A program made the position numbers and the translations under genes. From Trichodesmium erythraeum GBRTRLIN201 (GTDB lineage Bacteria > Cyanobacteriota > Cyanobacteriia > Cyanobacteriales > Microcoleaceae): a stretch of DNA of 51,066 nt. Location: assembly GCA_018457135.1 (NCBI GenBank), contig JAGGDU010000042.1, positions 1-51,066 of the forward strand, written 5' to 3'. Numbering within the stretch: the first letter of the stretch is position 1; the number at the start of each line of letters is the position of its first letter. The notes under the pieces were generated by a model that was not told the DNA's origin, did not search any database, and saw only the letters and a program-made list of their open reading frames with translations. This document shows positions 46,338 through 51,066 of the stretch, piece after piece.

Positions 46338-46602
46338 CTAACTCTTTGAAAGATTTGCCCGCAGAAAAAGCAGGCACTGTAGTTTCAGGTATTTCCATTT
46401 TGTCACCTGTTTTGGGATTACGGCCCTCTCTGGCTTTACGTTCTCTAGATTCAAATGAACCAAAACCAACTAAGGTAACTTTGTCCCCGCTAGCCACAGC
46501 ATCCATTATAGCTTCTAGGGCTGCACTTAGTACAGCATCGGCTTGCTTTTTCGTGACTTCAGCTTTTTTTGATATTTCATCAACTAATTCACCTTTGTTC
46601 AT
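46315..46602 (-). CDS. hup: HU-family DNA-binding protein
   Basis: 95-residue histone-like protein. The opening MNKGELVDEISKKAEVTKKQ is the canonical HU helix, VTLVGFGSFESRERKAREGR the beta-arm base, and RNPKTGDKMEIPETTVPAFS the DNA-minor-groove arm with its conserved Pro of the intercalating tip (IPE..). SAGKSFKELV closes the fold. An excellent ribosome-binding site (AAAGGAG, about eight bases before ATG) is present. HU bends and compacts DNA. The 3' end overlaps the cobD-like open frame by up to 23 bases. Confidence 0.95.
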   Translation of the reverse strand: MNKGELVDEISKKAEVTKKQADAVLSAALEAIMDAVASGDKVTLVGFGSFESRERKAREGRNPKTGDKMEIPETTVPAFSAGKSFKELVAERNGK

Positions 46603-47644
46603 TGAGATACTCCTTTTTTTATAGTGGACAAGATATTCTAGCAGGGTTTAGTTATCAGTAAATGCATAATTCAAGCATGTCAGGTCTTTACATACCATAA
46701 ATAGGTTTTCAACTATTAGGCTTTTTTTTGATTAACTTCAACCTTTGTTTTCTCTTAAAAAAACCTCAGACTCTTTGAATCATAATGCTTTCCCGTATCC
46801 TCTTGCTAATAATAACCAACAGGAATAAGGATAACATCTAAATATTTTTGCTGAAAACCCTATAATGTCTAGCTTTCACTGGTTTATTCTAATCTGTACT
46901 TGGGTGATATGGAGTCATGAAATATGTAAATTTATCTAGATTTCTAGACTTCTTTGGTTTTTATTTAGTTTTTAATGATATTTTTGGCCTCTCAAGACTG
47001 TTGTTGATTGATTAAAGGACTTTTTTTTACTAGATTCTAGATTTTTGTAGGGTGTCAAAACTCATTTTCTTGAGCTCTACATATTAATATTTATTTTGGG
47101 AATGAATAACTTATCATTATAGTTAAGAGCTAAAAATTGATTATCAGTTAATTTTGGAGTTTAGTATCCTGAGAGAGTGACTATAAACTAAGACGTCTTA
47201 GTTTTTCTCATAAGTAAAACATTACACTCAGCTTCTTAGGAGTTAAGTCGAGGGCAACTAAAGAGTTGGGTTACCCTTACAATGTTTGTCTGTTTTTTTG
47301 TCCCAGACTACCCTTGCTAGAGAAAAAATAGTAGTTTAAACTAACATATAAACTAAAAAAAGACAAGGATAAATTTTTTTGCTTATGATAGAGGTTTTAA
47401 AACTAAATTTTTAGTAAAAGTTTTACCTAAATTCATACTAACTGAGTTAGAAGCAGTTCTTTAGTCAAGGCTGTTTAGCCTTAACTGTTTGCTAATATAT
47501 AATCAAAAATAGAAATTAGTTAACCATTAGAGTTTAGTGTCCTGAGATAGTGACTAAAAACTAAGACGTCTTAGTTTTTTTGGGAAATAAAGTCAAATGA
47601 GATGGTTCAAATTGAGCAACATAGACCATCCCTTACATTTAACT
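46603..47644. other. Spacer with paired GACGTC palindromic repeats
   Basis: About 1 kb between HU and pilQ, both on the minus strand. It contains the two repeats at 47158-47206 and 47531-47579 (listed). No gene is seen; the HU promoter is presumably at the left end. Confidence 0.5.
47158..47579. repeat. Two copies of a 49-bp repeat ending in a GACGTC palindrome
   Basis: Copy 1 is 47158-47206 and copy 2 is 47531-47579. Both read AGTTTAGT.TCCTGAGA.AG followed by TGACTA.AAACTAAGACGT and CTTAGTTTTT. The palindrome spans 20 bases in copy 1 (47185-47204) and 24 in copy 2 (47556-47579). Copy 2 lies 66 bases downstream of the pilQ stop and could act as a terminator, while copy 1 stands alone. It looks like a small dispersed element. 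Confidence 0.75.
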
Positions 47645-50050
47645 TTAGCGTGGTCTGGGCTGCCCCCTTTCCATCATTTGCAAAGCATCTGGGCTTGGGT
47701 TATATCGGTAGCCCCAAGAGGAGCGATCGCCATCATCGAGTATTTGAGGTGTGAGTAGCACTATTGTCTCTGCTCGTTCATTTTGATTTTGACTACTGCG
47801 GAAGAGAGCACCAATAATTGGTAAATCTCCCAAAAGAGGTACCTTAGTTACTGCTGTTCTTTCTTGCTCTTGAATAATGCCAGAAATAATTAGAGTTTGT
47901 CCATCCCGTAGACGAATTCTACCAGATTGTACCTTACGGCTGGCAATTTCTGTACCAAATTCACTTGAATTATTAGCATCTGTTCGTACCCTGTCCGAAA
48001 TAAAGCTTACTTCTGGATTTACCGTTACAGTTACGAAGCCATTATCGTCTATTCTCTCCACCTGTATAACGAGGTTCAAACCTACATCTTCAAACTGAAC
48101 AGTTCTAGTTTCTCGACTCGTACCCCCATCATCTGTAAAATTACTGTCAATACTTCTGACGATATTATTTACAAGTTTGAGACTAGCTACTTCCCCTTCT
48201 TGAACCACTAAAGTTGGATCGGTAAGAATTTTAGCATTACCACTTACAATAGTAGCCCGCAACTGGGAGAGGAATCTTTTAGGATACAAAATTTGGGGGA
48301 ACAAACCAAAGTCTGCATTTCCTGGTGTTACGTCTAATAGTCCATTAGTAGGATTAACACCTACGTCTGATGGTGTATAATCTCTAATACCAACTCTTGT
48401 AGGTTCCCCTGTTGTAGGAGCTATTGGTCTGAGAAAAGTACCTCTACCCTGATTAACATTAGGGAAACCCGTTGATGGGACCTCAAAGCTACGTTGGCTA
48501 TCATAGAAAGGGTCTCCAACAAGTGGGTTACCAGTAACAGGACGAGCCAGAGGAAAACTGGTAGTCTGCTGTGCTCGAGTAGCCGGTTGGAGACTGCCAA
48601 AATTTAGAGATGCTGCCCCATTATCGTTAATAAAGAAAGTGTCATTCACTCCAAAAGAAAAACTACTATTAAAATTTTCTTCCGCTACTAAATTAATATC
48701 TATAACTTTGACATTTACAGCTACTTGCCGTTGTCTTAAATCTAATTGAATTAATTGGGCTGCTGCTATTTCTACCTTTTGCGGCGAACCAACTAAGGTA
48801 ATACTGTTGAGTCGATCATCAGTCGCTACTTGTAAACCTTTCAATATTGGGGGGGCATCTTTGGGCTCGTAGCGTAGTGGCTCAACAACTGTATCTTCAG
48901 TGATTTTAGTCTTTTTAAGTTTCTTATCATCAATCTCAACTTCGTCAGTTTCAGTTACAGTTTTGCTTGTTACAGAGGCACTTTCTGCTCCTAGACTGAC
49001 TAAAAAACCTGCTGCAGCTTTTGCAGTAACTTGGTTTAGACGGAAGGAACGAACCACAACATTTCTAGCTTGTGTTGGTAACTCTTGCCCCACAAATATT
49101 GTATTACCTACTCGGTTTGCTTCTAACCCGCTTAAACGTAAAACATAATTAAAAACATCTTGAACTGGCTCATTCTCAATATCTAGAGAAATAGTCTGTT
49201 CCTCTTCTGCTCCTGCTTGTTTTTCTTTACCTGAACTATAAGCAATGTTTAATCCTGCTGCCCTAGCTAGTAAAGCCAAAACATCTCTAACTGGAGCATC
49301 TCGCAATACTAAACGAGGTATTTTTTCTTGGGTACTTAAATCTATAACTTCTACCGAAGGGTTGATATTAGATATTGCTATATCTCCTACTGGTGGTGCT
49401 ACTGCTCGTGGCAAAAAAGGTGGTACTTGACTGGGGGATGGTTGTCCTGGTAGATTAGGAAAACCATCTCCAGTTAGTCCTGAATCTGGTAATAATACTT
49501 TTTCTTGGGTTCTAACTGTTTCTCTTGGCGGTGCTAAATTTCTTTCAGGTTGTACAGGTAAATTTGGGGGTTCTAAGGGAGGAGGTGCTACTTGATCGGG
49601 AGGGGGAAAACTATTAGGTTGAGGTCTTTGAGCTATTTCTCCTGAGCTAGCAGCCACACTAAGAATAATTCCTTGGCCTGCTCCTTGGATAATTCTACCT
49701 CTAGGAGGACTGTCTGTACCTCGGATAACTACCCGCACGCTATTAGCATCCACCTGTATTACTTCTACATATTCTATACCAGGAGCTGGATTATCTTTCC
49801 GAAATTTATTGCCCTGGGGTAGGGTTAGTTGAGTATTAATTATGTCTGCCACAAAAGAGTTATCTCTGTTGACTGAGAATACTTCCGGGCGATCGCCATT
49901 ACTAGTAGATAAGAGGATATTAATTCCTCCATCTACTGAATTTAACTTAACTTGGGTTATTTTGGTTACTGCAAAAGCTGGGGTCTGGGCCATAATTATA
50001 GCCGCAACTCCAGTCAAAAGTCCACCACTAAATTGAATTTGCTGTTTCAC
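47645..50050 (-). CDS. pilQ: Type IV pilus secretin
   Basis: 801-residue outer-membrane secretin that lets the type IV pilus through the outer membrane. A signal peptide (1-28, ending TPAFA) precedes an AMIN domain at about 30-130 that binds peptidoglycan. A Pro-rich linker with repeated PP motifs runs from about 140 to 215. The STN and NolW-like domains (LVLRDAPVRDVLALLARAAG near 250 and RLNSITLVGSPQKVE near 415) come next, and the secretin core starts near 590. Its signature is TIVSGNAKILTDPTLVVQEG, then GLNLVIQVERID and LLGDLPIIGALFRS. Length and layout agree with cyanobacterial PilQ. The other pilM-N-O genes that usually precede pilQ would lie upstream, at higher coordinates, but are not within the 1 kb visible. 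Confidence 0.93.
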   Translation of the reverse strand: MKQQIQFSGGLLTGVAAIIMAQTPAFAVTKITQVKLNSVDGGINILLSTSNGDRPEVFSVNRDNSFVADIINTQLTLPQGNKFRKDNPAPGIEYVEVIQVDANSVRVVIRGTDSPPRGRIIQGAGQGIILSVAASSGEIAQRPQPNSFPPPDQVAPPPLEPPNLPVQPERNLAPPRETVRTQEKVLLPDSGLTGDGFPNLPGQPSPSQVPPFLPRAVAPPVGDIAISNINPSVEVIDLSTQEKIPRLVLRDAPVRDVLALLARAAGLNIAYSSGKEKQAGAEEEQTISLDIENEPVQDVFNYVLRLSGLEANRVGNTIFVGQELPTQARNVVVRSFRLNQVTAKAAAGFLVSLGAESASVTSKTVTETDEVEIDDKKLKKTKITEDTVVEPLRYEPKDAPPILKGLQVATDDRLNSITLVGSPQKVEIAAAQLIQLDLRQRQVAVNVKVIDINLVAEENFNSSFSFGVNDTFFINDNGAASLNFGSLQPATRAQQTTSFPLARPVTGNPLVGDPFYDSQRSFEVPSTGFPNVNQGRGTFLRPIAPTTGEPTRVGIRDYTPSDVGVNPTNGLLDVTPGNADFGLFPQILYPKRFLSQLRATIVSGNAKILTDPTLVVQEGEVASLKLVNNIVRSIDSNFTDDGGTSRETRTVQFEDVGLNLVIQVERIDDNGFVTVTVNPEVSFISDRVRTDANNSSEFGTEIASRKVQSGRIRLRDGQTLIISGIIQEQERTAVTKVPLLGDLPIIGALFRSSQNQNERAETIVLLTPQILDDGDRSSWGYRYNPSPDALQMMERGQPRPR

Positions 50051-51066
50051 TTTCTTGACTCCACACTGAGCTTTTTTATTAATTCATCTGTTAGTCTTGG
50101 GCTAGAGTATAGGGATTTTTATACAGCTTTCAGGCTACCATACTTTAAGTTTTTCTTTTTTTCAATGTTAGTCATCCTGGGTAAAAATAAACTTTGTTAC
50201 ATCAATTCCTGAAAATAATGCTACAGTCAGGTTACTTTGTAATTATTAAGTAATTAATACAGACCAAACAACTTTTTTAGTAGCTAGCACTCCCCCGAGT
50301 ATATTAATTATTATTAAGTTGTCCGGATGTCTTTATCCAATTTCCCTACTCCCACAACCCAACTCGATGATCTATGCAATATCTTTACCCCCAATAAATA
50401 GTACAGATAGAAGAGTTTTTCCGAAATAGTATTATTTACTGAAAAATTGGGTTTAAAGCCTCGACTGCTATCAGAGAATTTTTTAGTTATTCTTTTTCAA
50501 TACATAGTTTTACTAAGTGTTATTGTTTTGCTAACTAACCATTAGTACTGCCAAATATGTTAAGTTTTATTAAGCTTACTGGTTCAGTTGTTTAGTGGTA
50601 GATAGCAAAGATAGTTAGTAGCTTTGGTGGTTTAGTGGTAGATAGCAAAGATAGAAAATGATTGAAGTAAAAAGTTATCGAGATTTAACGGGCCAAAATC
50701 AATAGATTTGGTAGTAAGATATTATCAACTTATTAATTTTTAGAACTAAAACCTAAAACCTAGTATTTAACACCTAAATAGCGATCGCCTAACTATTAAC
50801 TAAAAAAAATAATTTTGAGTTTGGCCAAATTCAGATTTTAATAGGTTGATTCATCAAGGGCACAAATTGAGTATTCATAGCATCGGATACGTAATACGAG
50901 AAGAAGGTAAAACAATAAGCATTAGTATCCCTATCTCCTCTTATCTCTTTTTTAATCTGATTTTTTTACAGCTATTTTATAACTTGATGTTTGATTATAC
51001 ATCAATTCTTTATCTTTGACATTTCAAGTTTGACTTTGTACTTTTTTGATACTTAGAAGTATTTTG
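50051..51066. other. Terminal spacer upstream of pilQ
   Basis: About 1 kb without a gene, to the end of the window. It contains a short tandem repeat at 50590-50654 and one GCGATCGC site near 50780. The pilQ promoter may lie here unless a pil operon continues further upstream with a gap. Confidence 0.5.
50590..50654. repeat. Tandem repeat, 40-bp period
   Basis: GTTTAGTGGTAGATAGCAAA and the following GATAG recur exactly at 50590-50614 and 50630-50654, separated by 15 bases. Function is unknown. Confidence 0.85.

Overview
The window is bacterial chromosome from a filamentous cyanobacterium, most likely Trichodesmium or a close marine relative. Visible reasons are: photosystem I genes psaF and psaJ, a Tic22-family protein, a Ycf52-type acetyltransferase, many GCGATCGC (HIP1) octamers, an AT-rich composition, very long gene-poor spacers, an RTX calcium-binding repeat protein, and several decayed mobile elements including a group II intron inside a housekeeping gene. 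The genus is inferred, not proven.

Layout. 1-8.6 kb: a threonine aldolase-like enzyme, a GNAT acetyltransferase, a degenerate histidine-kinase-like protein, tsaC (YrdC/Sua5), prmC and a Tic22-like protein, then a 2.2 kb spacer. 8.6-12.3 kb: tRNA-Pro(UGG), a Ycf52-like GNAT, a tandem-ACT-like protein and a third GNAT. 12.5-15.6 kb: tsaD, split by a 2,037 bp group II intron whose reverse transcriptase/maturase gene is wrecked. 15.9-20.2 kb: psaF, psaJ, a nitrilase-family amidase and a CPA2 Na+/H+ antiporter. 20.5-23.2 kb: hairpin repeats, the barrel end of a two-partner-secretion transporter, and a decayed IS4-type insertion sequence with long inverted repeats. 23.6-31 kb: a zinc-ribbon/Ser-Thr kinase/WD40 protein, a dead PD-(D/E)XK-like gene with a 249 bp tandem duplication, a lone ABC permease and a Deg/HtrA protease. 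31.5-36.9 kb: the RTX protein, a decayed surface-protein gene, a short RNase D and a tnpB remnant. 37.3-41.8 kb: an Mrp-type antiporter operon (C, D, E, F, G, short A, B, all on the minus strand) that has lost a second MrpD, leaving a remnant. 42.5-50 kb: a metallophosphoesterase, a flavin disulfide-reductase-family protein, a CobD-like aminotransferase, HU and the pilus secretin PilQ.

How the parts relate. tsaC and tsaD act in the same tRNA t6A pathway; TsaD now needs RNA splicing to be complete. The CPA2 antiporter and the Mrp operon both point to Na+ and pH homeostasis in a saline habitat. The rest is housekeeping genes scattered in repeat-rich, decaying DNA.

The strongest discovery is the tsaD group II intron: 5' GTGCG, an EBS1 hairpin complementary to the exon end, domain V, domain VI with a branch-point A, and a perfect in-frame join to the missing TsaD C-terminus 2 kb away.
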